This document shows, piece by piece, positions 26,330 to 35,307 of a DNA stretch of 64,000 nt. Every line of letters begins with the position of its first letter. Positions within the stretch are counted from its first letter, which is position 1. This DNA is from Marinobacter salinexigens (GTDB lineage: Bacteria > Pseudomonadota > Gammaproteobacteria > Pseudomonadales > Oleiphilaceae), in assembly GCF_008370345.1 (NCBI RefSeq), contig NZ_VTUU01000006.1, forward strand, positions 63,316 through 127,315, written 5' to 3'. The notes under the pieces are model-generated. The model was given only the letters and a program-made list of their open reading frames with translations. It had not been told where the DNA came from and made no database searches. A program made the translations under genes and the position numbers.

Positions 26330-27481
26330 ATGCCAAATCTAATCAAAACAGCCGCCAGCAAAGCCTCTGGCCTGACCCGTCAAACGGCACGTTATGCAGG
26401 CAATGCGTTCGACCGGGTATTCCGCGCGGCCAGCCTTGTTCAGGCAGGTCAGACACCATTCGAAACGCTGCACAGCGACGGTCTGGTCAGCCTCCGCTAC
26501 TACCCGCCGCTGGGAGAGGACTCCATCCAGCTGGGTGACGAGGTTATCGCTGTAGAACGCCAAACTCACCGGACACCGGTCGTCATCATCCCGCCCTTGG
26601 CAGTGAACATGCTGATCTATGACCTGTTTCCGCAACGCAGCCTGGTGCGTTTCCTGCGGGCCAAGGGTTTCGAGGTCTATCTGATTGACTGGGGCGTACC
26701 GGGGCGCGAGCACACCCACTACAACATGCACACCTACGCCGCTGAATTATTGCCGGCTTACCTGAACCGGGTGCGAGAGCACAGTGGCGAGCAGGAGTTG
26801 TCTCTGCATGGATGGAGCATGGGCGGGATGTTCACCCTGTTTTATTCGGCCCTCAGTCAGGATCAGCATGTCCGCAATGCCATCGTTCTGGGTTCGCCCA
26901 TCGACAGTCATGCCTCCGGGTTTATGGGCTGGATGTACCGGCGTATTTCGGGAGCAGCCGAGGTGGTGCGCAACCGGACGGGCTTTCGTATCCACAACGT
27001 AAAACCCCAGTGGTTCCATACCCCGGGCTGGGCCAATACCATCGGTTTCAAGCTCACTAATCCTATCGGCAGTGTGATGGGCTACTGGGAACTGATTGTG
27101 CGCCTGGGTGATCGGGAGTTTGTCACCAACCATGCCACAACGTCGGCGTTCCTTGACCGGATGGTCGCCTACCCCGGCGGTATCATTCAGGATACGGTGG
27201 TTCGTGTGTGGATCGATAATCAGCTTTCCCAAGGCGAGATCCAGATTGGTGATGACGTTGCCCGCCTTGAGAATGTAAGTGCCAACTTACTGGCAGTGGC
27301 CGGCAAGGAGGACACCATGGTCACACCAGGTGCCGCCAAGCGGGTGATGGATCATGTCAGCTCCAGCGATAAAACGTTCCGGGTAATTCCCGGCGGCCAC
27401 ATGGGGATTCTGGCGGGCAGCAAGGCGCCGAAGGAAAGCTGGCTGGAGATGGCGGAGTGGCTGGCTGAGCGGTCTGACTAG
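26330..27481 (+). CDS. PHA-synthase-like alpha/beta hydrolase with Ser nucleophile
   Basis: 383 residues related to class III PhaC: VVIIPPLAVNMLIYDLFPQRSLVRFL and VYLIDWGVPGREHTHYNMHTY match the synthase core. The nucleophile elbow reads GWSMGG (Ser near residue 161), whereas PHA synthases use Cys in GxCxG. With Asp near 326 (KEDTMVTP) and His near 361 (GGHMGI) the triad looks hydrolytic. It may be a depolymerase or an esterase. Repeat element B starts 20 bases after the stop. Confidence 0.75.
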   Translation: MPNLIKTAASKASGLTRQTARYAGNAFDRVFRAASLVQAGQTPFETLHSDGLVSLRYYPPLGEDSIQLGDEVIAVERQTHRTPVVIIPPLAVNMLIYDLFPQRSLVRFLRAKGFEVYLIDWGVPGREHTHYNMHTYAAELLPAYLNRVREHSGEQELSLHGWSMGGMFTLFYSALSQDQHVRNAIVLGSPIDSHASGFMGWMYRRISGAAEVVRNRTGFRIHNVKPQWFHTPGWANTIGFKLTNPIGSVMGYWELIVRLGDREFVTNHATTSAFLDRMVAYPGGIIQDTVVRVWIDNQLSQGEIQIGDDVARLENVSANLLAVAGKEDTMVTPGAAKRVMDHVSSSDKTFRVIPGGHMGILAGSKAPKESWLEMAEWLAERSD

Positions 27482-27500
27482 TTATTGGTGTATGCCGGCA

Positions 27501-27604
27501 AGTGTGGGGAATGGCGTGCCAAAACCCGCTCAAGCACGTCCATGTGACGCTTGAGCTCCGCCATCCCTGGCTCCGCACAGTTTTGGCACGCCATTCCCCA
27601 CACT
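27501..27604 (+). repeat. Variable-arm twin-hairpin element, copy B
   Basis: The 25-base arms 27501-27525 and 27580-27604 are perfect inverted repeats. The 54-base core (27526-27579) starts CCGCTCAAGC, contains GCTTGAGC and ends CCGCACA; the hairpin loops read TCCA and TCCC. It belongs to the B/C/D subgroup. It lies between the PhaC-like gene and a LysR gene, plus orientation. Confidence 0.93.
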
Positions 27605-27688
27605 CGCCTCCGATAACCTCGCCACAGCCTTCGACCTAACAAATCCCGGTTCTGGCTACACCCAGACAGTCCAGTTACACTGCAACCC

Positions 27689-28600
27689 ATGAACCCCGTT
27701 GATATATTGAATCTGGACTTTCGTGCTCTGAGCACCTTCCTCGCCGTACTGGACGAAGGCAGTGTTTCCCGCGCTGCAGAGCGCCTCGGTGTTACCCAGT
27801 CTGCCGTGAGCCATACACTGGAGCGGCTGCGGAAGAGCCTTGGTGATCCTCTGTTTGTGAAGTCCGGCAGGGGGATCGTCCCCACACAGTATGCTGTTCA
27901 GGCGGGGCCTCATATCCGGCAGATTCTGGATGACCTTCAATCCCTCTCGAAGGGCCCGCCATTCAGCCCTTCGTCTGCCGAGTTCTCGTTTACCATCGCA
28001 GCGAATGATTACCAGCGGGACTTGCTGCTCCCGGGTCTGTCTAAAACCCTGCGTCGGGAAGCACCGGGGATAAGCCTTCAGGTTATGCCATCAGGAATTC
28101 CAACGGCCGACATGCTGAGGAAGGATGCCTGCGACCTGATTATTTCGCCCCACGCACCGGAAGCCACGGATATCATGCAACGGGGTTTGATGGCCGATCA
28201 TATGGCCGTGTTTTACGATCCAGAACGGCGGGGACCACCCCGTGATCTCGCAGAGTACCTGCAGGCAGATCACATTTCCGTTTTGTTTGCCTCGGGCGAG
28301 AAGCCCGCTTTCGAGACGTCTCTTTCTGCGCGTGGCGTCTCTCGCCGAAGTGCTGTTACGGTCTCGAACTTTTCCGGTATTCCTGAATTTCTTCGCGGCA
28401 CGGACATGCTGGCGACGGCACCGCAACTGATGAGCAAGCACTTACTTCGAGACTTTCCGTCGGTGCCGCTGCCGTTCGACTACAAGCCTTTTACCCTGCT
28501 GATGCTGTGGCACCGCCGCAATCAGAATGACCCCGCGCATCGCTGGCTTCGCAATCAGGTTAATGCCGTTGCGGCCACGATGAATAAGCTTCCCGGCTAA
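27689..28600 (+). CDS. LysR-family transcriptional regulator
   Basis: 303 residues with an N-terminal winged HTH (ALSTFLAVLDEGSVSRAAERL, VTQSAVSHTLERLR) and a LysR effector-binding domain (about residues 90-295, starting FSFTIAANDYQ). It may regulate the downstream MFS gene, which is on the same strand. It is the only gene between elements B (plus orientation) and C (minus orientation), an arrangement discussed in the findings. Confidence 0.88.
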   Translation: MNPVDILNLDFRALSTFLAVLDEGSVSRAAERLGVTQSAVSHTLERLRKSLGDPLFVKSGRGIVPTQYAVQAGPHIRQILDDLQSLSKGPPFSPSSAEFSFTIAANDYQRDLLLPGLSKTLRREAPGISLQVMPSGIPTADMLRKDACDLIISPHAPEATDIMQRGLMADHMAVFYDPERRGPPRDLAEYLQADHISVLFASGEKPAFETSLSARGVSRRSAVTVSNFSGIPEFLRGTDMLATAPQLMSKHLLRDFPSVPLPFDYKPFTLLMLWHRRNQNDPAHRWLRNQVNAVAATMNKLPG

Positions 28601-28686
28601 TCAATTAGTTTCATTCATACGTTGTATTAGCGAAGCACCGTTATTTTCTTCCTGAACACTCCCTAGACTCACTCCTTCAGCCAGAA

Positions 28687-28800
28687 GGCGGGAGTGGGGT
28701 GCGCTTTCCAAAACTGTGCGGAGCCATGGATGGCGGAGCTCAAGCGCCACATGGATGTGCCGCCAGGAGCGGGTTTTGGAAAGCGCACCCCACTCCCGCC
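28687..28800 (-). repeat. Variable-arm twin-hairpin element, copy C
   Basis: The 28-base arms 28687-28714 and 28773-28800 are perfect inverted repeats (one more A-T pair outside). The 58-base core, read on the minus strand, starts CCGCT and ends CCGCACA, with both loops TCCA. It is four bases longer than the other cores, the extra bases falling near the start. It lies between lysR and the MFS gene, 28 bases before the MFS ATG. Confidence 0.93.
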
Positions 28801-28828
28801 TACCCCCAATGTAAGGTATGGACATCGA

Positions 28829-30049
28829 ATGCTCGCACTCACCAGCATCTGGACAACCGTTCTACTCGCCGCCGCCGTGGCTTTGGGTCCGCTTGCGACG
28901 GATATGTACCTGCCAGCGTTGCCCCAGATTGGTTCTGAATTCGGCACAGGAACAGACAAGGTACAACTGACGCTTAGCCTGTACATGGCAGGCTTTGCCA
29001 TTGCCCAGCTGGCCTATGGCCCATTGGCAGATCGCTTTGGGCGTAAGCCCATCATGATCTGCGGCATGATCCTCTTCGCCATCGCCAGTGTTGGCTGCGC
29101 ACTTGCCACGAATATCGAAACCCTTATGGCCTGCCGGTTCCTGCAAGCATTGGGTGGATCTGCCGGCCCCGTGCTTGGCCGGGCCGCTATCCGGGATATC
29201 TATACCCCACGGGAAGCGGCAAAAATCCTGGCTATCCTTGCAAGCATGATGGCCCTTGCACCAGCAGTTGCACCAACTATTGGCGGCTTTCTGGTTACCA
29301 GTTTCGGTTGGTCTTCCATTTTCACAACACTGGCCGTGTATGCACTGTTGATGGCAGTTGTTGTAGCGATCGGCATGCCGGAACCCATGCGCCCGGAATA
29401 TCGTCAGCCCCTTAAGCTATGCAACCTCATGCGGAATTACCGGCACATAGCCACCGACGTGACGTTCCTCGGCTATACCCTGACCAACGCCCTGATTTTC
29501 TCCGGCCTGTTTGCTTTCCTGTCCGGCTCATCGTTTGTTCTGATCGACTTTCTTGAGGTAAAACCCGAACACTTCGGACTGTATTTCGCTGGTATCGTGG
29601 TTGGCTATGTTTCCGGAAATATGACGGCCGTGCGTCTAAGCAGCAAGTTACTGCCGGATCAGATTCTCGTCAGAGGTCTTCTGGTTGCGGTTGCGGGTGG
29701 CGTGATCATGGCCGGACTGGCGATGGCTAACGTCTACAGCCCATGGGCGGTCATCATTCCGCAAGCCATTTTCATGGCGGGCACCGGGATGGTGTTACCC
29801 CAGACCATGGCTGGCGCGCTGGCCAACTTCCCTCGCATGGCTGGCTCTGCCTCTGCCCTGTTCGGGTTTGCACAAATGGCCATTGCCGCGATTGCTGGCG
29901 CGCTCGTCGGGCACCTTCACGATGGTACCTCGCTGGTGATGGCCCTCGTGATCTGCGGCAGCGCAGGGCTGGCCCTCGCCGCTTATCTGCTGGTGGTCCA
30001 GAGCAATCCGGCTCCGGGCTTTGAGCCTGAAAGCGCTTCGGCCCAGTAG
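28829..30049 (+). CDS. MFS transporter, Bcr/CflA type
   Basis: 406 residues with about 12 membrane helices. The start LATDMYLPALPQIGSEF is the Bcr/CflA drug-resistance hallmark, and GPLADRFGRKPIM is the MFS motif between helices 2 and 3. A proton-driven efflux pump is expected. The frame is open back to 28694, but that part is translated from repeat element C, so the ATG at 28829 is used. It may be controlled by the upstream LysR. Confidence 0.88.
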   Translation: MLALTSIWTTVLLAAAVALGPLATDMYLPALPQIGSEFGTGTDKVQLTLSLYMAGFAIAQLAYGPLADRFGRKPIMICGMILFAIASVGCALATNIETLMACRFLQALGGSAGPVLGRAAIRDIYTPREAAKILAILASMMALAPAVAPTIGGFLVTSFGWSSIFTTLAVYALLMAVVVAIGMPEPMRPEYRQPLKLCNLMRNYRHIATDVTFLGYTLTNALIFSGLFAFLSGSSFVLIDFLEVKPEHFGLYFAGIVVGYVSGNMTAVRLSSKLLPDQILVRGLLVAVAGGVIMAGLAMANVYSPWAVIIPQAIFMAGTGMVLPQTMAGALANFPRMAGSASALFGFAQMAIAAIAGALVGHLHDGTSLVMALVICGSAGLALAAYLLVVQSNPAPGFEPESASAQ

Positions 30050-30170
30050 ATATTGGCCGTTGGTGGGCTTTCCTTGAGTGGTGGTTAGGATGCAAGATAG
30101 TCCAAATTGGACTAAACAGAGTAGATCCCAATACCCGGGCCCAACCTACCCAACACCAAGGAGTATTGAT

Positions 30171-30668
30171 ATGAGCAAGGTAACCCTCGGCGGCGAACCC
30201 ATTGAACTGAGTGGCAACTTTCCTGAAGCTGGCGACAACGCCGCGCCCTTCACCCTGACCAGCAGCGGTCTGGAAGAAGTCAAACTCGACAACTGGGCAG
30301 GCAAGCGCAAGATCCTGAACATCATCCCCAGCATCGACACCGGCGTGTGTGCGGCCTCTACCCGAAAGTTCAACGAAAAGGCCAGCAGCCTGGATAACAC
30401 CGTTGTTCTGGTGGTCTCCGCGGATCTGCCATTCGCATCCTCCCGTTTCTGTGGTGCAGAAGGTCTGGAAAACGTGGAAACACTGTCCACCTTCCGTAAC
30501 TACAGCTTCCAGCAGGACTACGGCGTCGCCATTCAGGACGGTCCGCTGGCCGGACTCTGCGCCCGTGCAGTCGTGGTTCTGGACGAAGACAACAAGGTTC
30601 TATACAGCCAGTTGGTCAGCGAGATCAAAGAAGAGCCGGATTACGACGCTGCGCTGAAGGCTCTCTAA
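30171..30668 (+). CDS. tpx: Thiol peroxidase Tpx
   Basis: 165-residue atypical 2-Cys peroxiredoxin that reduces lipid and hydrogen peroxides, probably in the periplasm or cytoplasm. The peroxidatic Cys60 is in DTGVCAAS and the resolving Cys94 in [15 protein letters not shown] is the Tpx signature. ATG 30171 is preceded by AAGGAG. The frame upstream to 30078 is non-homologous extension. Confidence 0.93.
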   Translation: MSKVTLGGEPIELSGNFPEAGDNAAPFTLTSSGLEEVKLDNWAGKRKILNIIPSIDTGVCAASTRKFNEKASSLDNTVVLVVSADLPFASSRFCGAEGLENVETLSTFRNYSFQQDYGVAIQDGPLAGLCARAVVVLDEDNKVLYSQLVSEIKEEPDYDAALKAL

Positions 30669-30741
30669 GTAGACGACTACCCGCTTTCCCGGGCAGACAA
30701 TCCCGATGCCCGGTGTCAGCCGTACGAATCAGCCCTCACAG

Positions 30742-30768
30742 ACTGTGCATTGCCATGGATGGCAATGC
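30742..30768 (-). repeat. Partial or solo hairpin related to the variable-arm elements
   Basis: On the minus strand a perfect 9-base stem, GCATTGCCA and TGGCAATGC, carries a TCCA loop. It is followed by GCACAGT, so GCCATCCATGGC, three bases, then GCACAGT match the core end and arm start of copies B-D. No first hairpin and no long arms are present. It lies between tpx and the MATE gene. Confidence 0.5.
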
Positions 30769-30832
30769 CAGCCCCGCACGAATGGGTGTTAGACTTCCCA
30801 ACCCAGATTCAACCGGAACCGGACATCACCCC

Positions 30833-32170
30833 GTGAGCCCCCCTACAAACGCCACCAGCCTCCCCCGCCAGCTCTACTCTATGACCTGGCCTATGCTGTT
30901 CGGTGTGCTCTCACTGATGACCTTCCAACTGACCGATTCCGTCTTTGTTGGTCAACTGGGCCGGGATCCTCTGGCTGCACTGGGCTTTACCGTACCCATA
31001 CAGCAACTGGTCAGCGGGATGTACGTTGGCCTTGGTATCGCCACTACCGCCATCATTTCCCGCACACTGGGGCAGAACGACGAGATGCGCGCACGCCGTC
31101 TTGGAGGGTTGGTCATCACGACCGGCGCTTCTCTGGCAGCCCTGCTCTGCCTGTCCGTCTGGCTACTTCAGGATCTGATTCTTGATCTGCTCGGGGCCAG
31201 CGAGGCGCTGCGGCCGACCATCCATGGTTACTGGGGGGTCTGGCTGTTATCCGCCTGGGCCGGGGCGATGGTGTATTTCGGGTACAGTATTTGCCGTTCA
31301 AATGGCGACACCAAAGTCCCCGGCTACATGATGATCGCTACCAGTCTGCTCAATATCGCCCTGGATCCTCTCTACATCTTCGTGTTCGACTGGGGCCTTC
31401 CCGGTGCTGCCTGGGCCACGTTAACCGCCTTCAGCATTGGAGCCCTGGTGGTTTACCCCACTCTCCTTCGCCGCCATTGGTTGCGTTTCGATCTGGGCAA
31501 TCTCCAGCTGTTCCAGACCCTGCGACAGCTTGGCGGCATTATGGCCCCGGCGATGGTCAGTCAGTTGATGCCACCGCTTTCTGCGATGCTGGCAACGGCT
31601 CTGGTAGCAGGGTTCGGCTCAGCCGCGGTTGCGGCCTGGGGACTTGGAACCCGTCTTGAGTTCTTCTCGATTGTTGTCGTGCTGGCGCTCACCATGTCGA
31701 TGCCACCGATGATCGGACGGTTACGGGGCGCGGGAGAGATTGAGCAGATTCGCCAACTGGTGCGGATTGCCGTGCGTTTCGTGGTGGGCTGGCAGCTGGC
31801 TATCGGGATTATATGGCTCGCCGCGTCCGGTATGGTTTCCGATCTGTTTTCCAGCGATCAGTATGTTCAGGAAGTACTCGGAGATTATCTGGTCCGCGTG
31901 CCCCTGAGCTACAGCGGCCTGGGCGTGTGCATGCTGATGGTATCTATCTGTAACGCACTCGGGCTGGCCATGCGGGCTCTGCTTGTATCAACCTTGCGGC
32001 TGTTTGCCTGCTACCTGCCCCTGCTCTGGTTGGGCTCCCAGTTTGGTGAATTGACCGGGCTGATGACCGGCGCTCTGATCGGGAATCTGCTGGCCGGTAT
32101 GATGGCTTACAGTTTCTACCGCGCCGGTATGGCCAAACTGCGCAACGATTCGGTTTCAGCTGAAGCGTGA
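30833..32170 (+). CDS. MATE-family efflux transporter
   Basis: About 445 residues from GTG 30833, with about 12 membrane helices. The N-terminal MTWPMLFGVLSLMTFQLTDSVFVGQLG is typical of MATE (NorM/DinF-like) sodium- or proton-driven drug and metabolite exporters. The frame is open to 30713, but the first 40 residues cross the partial repeat and have no membrane or family signal. It overlaps the convergent thioesterase gene by 15 bases at the 3' end. Confidence 0.85.
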   Translation: MSPPTNATSLPRQLYSMTWPMLFGVLSLMTFQLTDSVFVGQLGRDPLAALGFTVPIQQLVSGMYVGLGIATTAIISRTLGQNDEMRARRLGGLVITTGASLAALLCLSVWLLQDLILDLLGASEALRPTIHGYWGVWLLSAWAGAMVYFGYSICRSNGDTKVPGYMMIATSLLNIALDPLYIFVFDWGLPGAAWATLTAFSIGALVVYPTLLRRHWLRFDLGNLQLFQTLRQLGGIMAPAMVSQLMPPLSAMLATALVAGFGSAAVAAWGLGTRLEFFSIVVVLALTMSMPPMIGRLRGAGEIEQIRQLVRIAVRFVVGWQLAIGIIWLAASGMVSDLFSSDQYVQEVLGDYLVRVPLSYSGLGVCMLMVSICNALGLAMRALLVSTLRLFACYLPLLWLGSQFGELTGLMTGALIGNLLAGMMAYSFYRAGMAKLRNDSVSAEA

Positions 32171-32581
32171 ACGGAAGGCTTCCGACATGGGCACGACTTC
32201 TTTACGCTGGTAGTTGAAGAACACAAATCCGTATTTGGCCAATGCGACTGGCTGTCCACTTGTTGCTTTGGTTACCCGGAACACAAAGTCACCGCCGTAT
32301 TTATTGAAATCCATCAAACCTACTTCGAAGCGCAGCATTTCCGGAAAGAAGGATTCCGACTGGTACATGGTTGCCAGGTCAGTGACGATAATTCCCACGT
32401 GATCTTCATCGGCTTCCTGAACGCCGAAGTGCACCAGAAACTGGGCTCTGGCCTCGGACAACATAGAGATCAGAGCATCGTTGCCCAAGTGGTTGGCACC
32501 GTTGATATCGGTGATTCGGACAGGCATGTCTGTGGTAAAGCTGAAGGCGTCGTCAGGGAAGGCGAGTTTGATTCTGGCCAC
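32156..32581 (-). CDS. Hotdog-fold acyl-CoA thioesterase
   Basis: 141-residue 4HBT-type thioesterase: VRITDINGANHLGNDALISMLSEAR is the hotdog helix start, with the NHLGND segment in place of the classical active site. No membrane segment. It ends inside the MATE gene (15-base tail overlap). Its 5' end faces element D and the NUDIX gene. Confidence 0.78.
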   Translation of the reverse strand: MARIKLAFPDDAFSFTTDMPVRITDINGANHLGNDALISMLSEARAQFLVHFGVQEADEDHVGIIVTDLATMYQSESFFPEMLRFEVGLMDFNKYGGDFVFRVTKATSGQPVALAKYGFVFFNYQRKEVVPMSEAFRSRFS

Positions 32582-32704
32582 TTGGGAGTCCTGTGTGAGG
32601 TTCTGATTAGGGTTGAATCATACGCTTTTGGGTTTTGCTGTTCATCCTGCGGTGAATTAAGTTATCTTGCTTATTGGACCCTTGCGCAACAACTTCTGGC
32701 GTTT

Positions 32705-32810
32705 GGGCCACTGAACAGGTTATTCAAAACCCGCTCAAGCACGTCCCTGTGGCGCTTGCGCTCCGCCATCCATGGCTCCGCACAGTTTTGAATAACCTGT
32801 TCAGCGGCCC
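32705..32810 (+). repeat. Variable-arm twin-hairpin element, copy D
   Basis: Arms 32705-32730 and 32785-32810 pair at 25 of 26 positions; the inner 20 are perfect. The 54-base core (32731-32784) starts CCGCTCAAGC and ends CCGCACA, with loops TCCC and TCCA. It sits between two divergent gene starts (thioesterase and NUDIX-MBL), a place where a terminator would make no sense. Confidence 0.93.
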
Positions 32811-32869
32811 CGATCCGGCTTTTTTCGCGCACCTGACAGACCAAACATAATTAAAAGATCGGGAACACT

Positions 32870-34507
32870 ATGGATATTCGCCCTGCTGCCACTCTGATAT
32901 TAGTCCGGGATACCAACGCTGGAATCGAGGTGTTGTTGCTGCAACGCACCTGGGAGGCGGTGTTCATGCCTGGTTATTTTGTGTTTCCCGGTGGCGCGGT
33001 GGATCAGAGTGAATCGGCGGCGCGGGAGCACGTTCTGGGGCTGGATGAACAACAGATCAGTCGGACCATGAGCCTGGATGAGGGCGGGGCTGATTTTATG
33101 TTGGCTGCCGTTCGGGAATGCTTTGAGGAAGCCGGCATTCTTCTGGCTGTTGATGCGCAGGGAAAGGCTGTTGGTGCCAGCCATGGCGTCCATACTGATC
33201 GGGACTCTGTGTTTCGGGGCGAGTTATCTTTAGCCCAGGTGTGCCAGCGACACGGGTTGTCGATTCCTCTCGACCGGCTGGCCTATCTGAGCCACTGGAC
33301 CACCCCTCCGGGGCCTCCACGCCGGTTTGATACACGATTCTTTGTCGCCACAGCACCGGAAGGCCAGGTTGCCAGCCATGATGGCAACGAGACCATCGAT
33401 CATGTCTGGATCAATCCCGCTCAGGCGCTGGAGGATCATCGTTCCGGGCGACGGTTGTTCGGGCGGCCAACGATCAAGACTCTCCGGGTTCTGAGCAGTT
33501 TCTCCAGCACGGATGAACTCATGCGCTATGCCCATGCCAATCCGCCGGAGGCAGTACCCGACAAGGAGTGGCCAGCGCTCAGGAAAGGCAAACCGGTCAT
33601 GCTGGAACCCGGCTCTCCAGCCTATGACGAAGTCGCCAAGCTGGACCCTGAGGGTGAAGGGCTGGCCCATGCCGAGATCGTTGCCGGAACAGCGGTGGAA
33701 GTTGCAGCCAGGGTTATCCGGCTCACTGCCCCCAATCCGGGCGTTATGACCGGGCCCGGCACCAATACCTATATCCTCGGCCACGAACGGTTTACGGTTA
33801 TTGACCCAGGCCCGGATGACCCGGCGCATATCCAGCGGATTCTTGAAATAACTGGCGGGAAAATTGATCAGGTTCTGGTCACCCATACTCACCGGGATCA
33901 CTCTCCCGGCGCCAAGCCTCTGCAGCGTGAGACAGCCTGCAAGCTGGTTGGTTTGCCTGCGCCCGAGGGACCTTCGCAGGATTCAGGCTTTACCCCGGAT
34001 CATCAGCCGTCGGATGGAGAGGTCATCAATACGGAGGCTGGAGAGCTCAAGGCGATCCACACGCCCGGTCATGCAAGCAACCACATCTGCTTCCTGCTGA
34101 CCGATCAGGCACTGCTGTTTTCCGGGGATCACGTCATGCAGGGGTCAACCGTTGTCATTAACCCGCCAGACGGTGATATGAAGGCATACCTGGAGTCTCT
34201 TTACGGGCTGCTCGCCGAACCAATGCGCTATATTGCCCCAGCCCACGGCTTCCTGATGGGCCGGCCGGAATCTGCCATTGATCATCTGATCACGCACCGG
34301 CTCGCGCGGGAACACAAGGTCGTTAAAGCCCTGAAGAAATGCTCACCGGGCACTCTGAAGGAGGTTACGGCAGCAGCCTATGATGACGTACCGCCCGCGC
34401 TGCATGGCCTGGCCGCCCGGTCTGCTCTGGCGCACCTGCTGAAGCTGGAACAGGATGGCAGGGCCCGGCTCGGGGATGAAGTCTGGAGTATCACCGATGC
34501 CGGTTAG
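32870..34507 (+). CDS. NUDIX hydrolase and metallo-beta-lactamase fusion
   Basis: 545 residues. The N-terminal half (about 1-210) is a NUDIX domain of the NUDT19 kind, with an interrupted box: GGAV then, after an insertion, AAVRECFEEAGIL (about residue 78). The C-terminal half (about 265-540) is an MBL hydrolase of the LACTB2 kind with THTHRDH (about 337-343) and HTPGHASNH, ending in a winged-helix-like segment. The fusion may join CoA or nucleotide cleavage to hydrolysis of the product; the substrate is unknown. It converges with the TetR gene with a 4-base overlap. Confidence 0.8.
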   Translation: MDIRPAATLILVRDTNAGIEVLLLQRTWEAVFMPGYFVFPGGAVDQSESAAREHVLGLDEQQISRTMSLDEGGADFMLAAVRECFEEAGILLAVDAQGKAVGASHGVHTDRDSVFRGELSLAQVCQRHGLSIPLDRLAYLSHWTTPPGPPRRFDTRFFVATAPEGQVASHDGNETIDHVWINPAQALEDHRSGRRLFGRPTIKTLRVLSSFSSTDELMRYAHANPPEAVPDKEWPALRKGKPVMLEPGSPAYDEVAKLDPEGEGLAHAEIVAGTAVEVAARVIRLTAPNPGVMTGPGTNTYILGHERFTVIDPGPDDPAHIQRILEITGGKIDQVLVTHTHRDHSPGAKPLQRETACKLVGLPAPEGPSQDSGFTPDHQPSDGEVINTEAGELKAIHTPGHASNHICFLLTDQALLFSGDHVMQGSTVVINPPDGDMKAYLESLYGLLAEPMRYIAPAHGFLMGRPESAIDHLITHRLAREHKVVKALKKCSPGTLKEVTAAAYDDVPPALHGLAARSALAHLLKLEQDGRARLGDEVWSITDAG

Positions 34508-35151
34508 CCGCCGCAGGTCAGTCCATCCGCGCCAAAGCAGTGTTGCAGGGCGTAGAAATAGGTGTCGATGATGTGCTCCGCTTCCCGCTCAAAATCAAAG
34601 GAGCCGGGAAGCAGCAGCCACATATAAATCAAGCCTGTCAGTTGTACATGCAGTTGTACGATAGCCTGCTCGATATTGATATCAGCAGGCAACTGACCTC
34701 GTTTCAGTGCGCTTTCCAGCGCCTTCCGAATCCGTACCGTTCCATCCAGAAAGGCCTGACGGTGTTTGCTACCCAGCGGTTCATTCTGCTCCGTCAGTTC
34801 ACATTTCAGGAACATGATTTCATAAACCCGGCGGCGCCTGGGGTCCCGGGAGATCTGTTGGGTCAGATAGATAATCAGCTCCCGGAAACGCCCGAGCGGA
34901 TCAGGCTCGTCCGGGTGCTCGATCGCGTCATGTAACATTTCCAGTGGCGTTTTCAGGCGTTCAATCATGGCTTCAAACACATCGTGTTTGTTTTTGAAGT
35001 GCCAGTAAATTGCACCCCGGGTAACGCCTGCGGCAACCGCAATGTCGTTCAACGAGGCTTTGGAAACCCCCTTCTCGAAGAACACGTTTTCCGCTGCTTC
35101 AATCAACAGCTCCCGGGTCTTCTGGGCATCTTCTTTCGTACGCCGAGCCAT
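34504..35151 (-). CDS. acrR: TetR-family repressor of the RND pump (AcrR/TtgR-like)
   Basis: 215 residues. N-terminal HTH (ARRTKEDAQKTRELLIEAAE, KASLNDIAVAAGVTRGAIYWHF) with the AcrR/TtgR signature and a C-terminal ligand-binding domain with the DPRRRRVYEIMFLKCE segment. It is divergent from the pump operon, with an AcrR-like operator between. Start at 35151 (MARRTKED); the frame to 35199 would run into the operator. Confidence 0.88.
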   Translation of the reverse strand: MARRTKEDAQKTRELLIEAAENVFFEKGVSKASLNDIAVAAGVTRGAIYWHFKNKHDVFEAMIERLKTPLEMLHDAIEHPDEPDPLGRFRELIIYLTQQISRDPRRRRVYEIMFLKCELTEQNEPLGSKHRQAFLDGTVRIRKALESALKRGQLPADINIEQAIVQLHVQLTGLIYMWLLLPGSFDFEREAEHIIDTYFYALQHCFGADGLTCGG

Positions 35152-35194
35152 GACCGCTCCTGTAAAAGTTCTGCAAACATAGTATTTGTCACTA

Positions 35195-35218
35195 TACATA
35201 CATTCGTGTATGTATGTA
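35195..35218. promoter_or_regulatory. AcrR-type operator
   Basis: A 24-base dyad starting TACATACA and ending TGTATGTA, which differs from the published E. coli AcrR operator at two positions. It lies between the repressor and the pump genes and overlaps a TTGTCA (35186-35191) that could be the pump -35 box, and on the other strand a TATAGT (35191-35196) that could be the repressor -10. Confidence 0.85.
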
Positions 35219-35307
35219 TCATCGTAGTTTCACTGACATGCCCTGTATCCGTCCGGTTGAGGCCTCTCAATTCTCATGCCCGGTCACTCAGTTCCGTTGA
35301 GGTAAAC

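Noticed and set aside
28694..28828. N-terminal extension of the MFS protein through element C
   Set aside because: The frame is open by chance through the repeat; the family start and hydrophobic helix begin at 28829.
31217..31228. ACCATCCATGGT hairpin with a TCCA loop
   Set aside because: It is inside the MATE coding sequence, lacks the rest of the core, and is best explained by codons.
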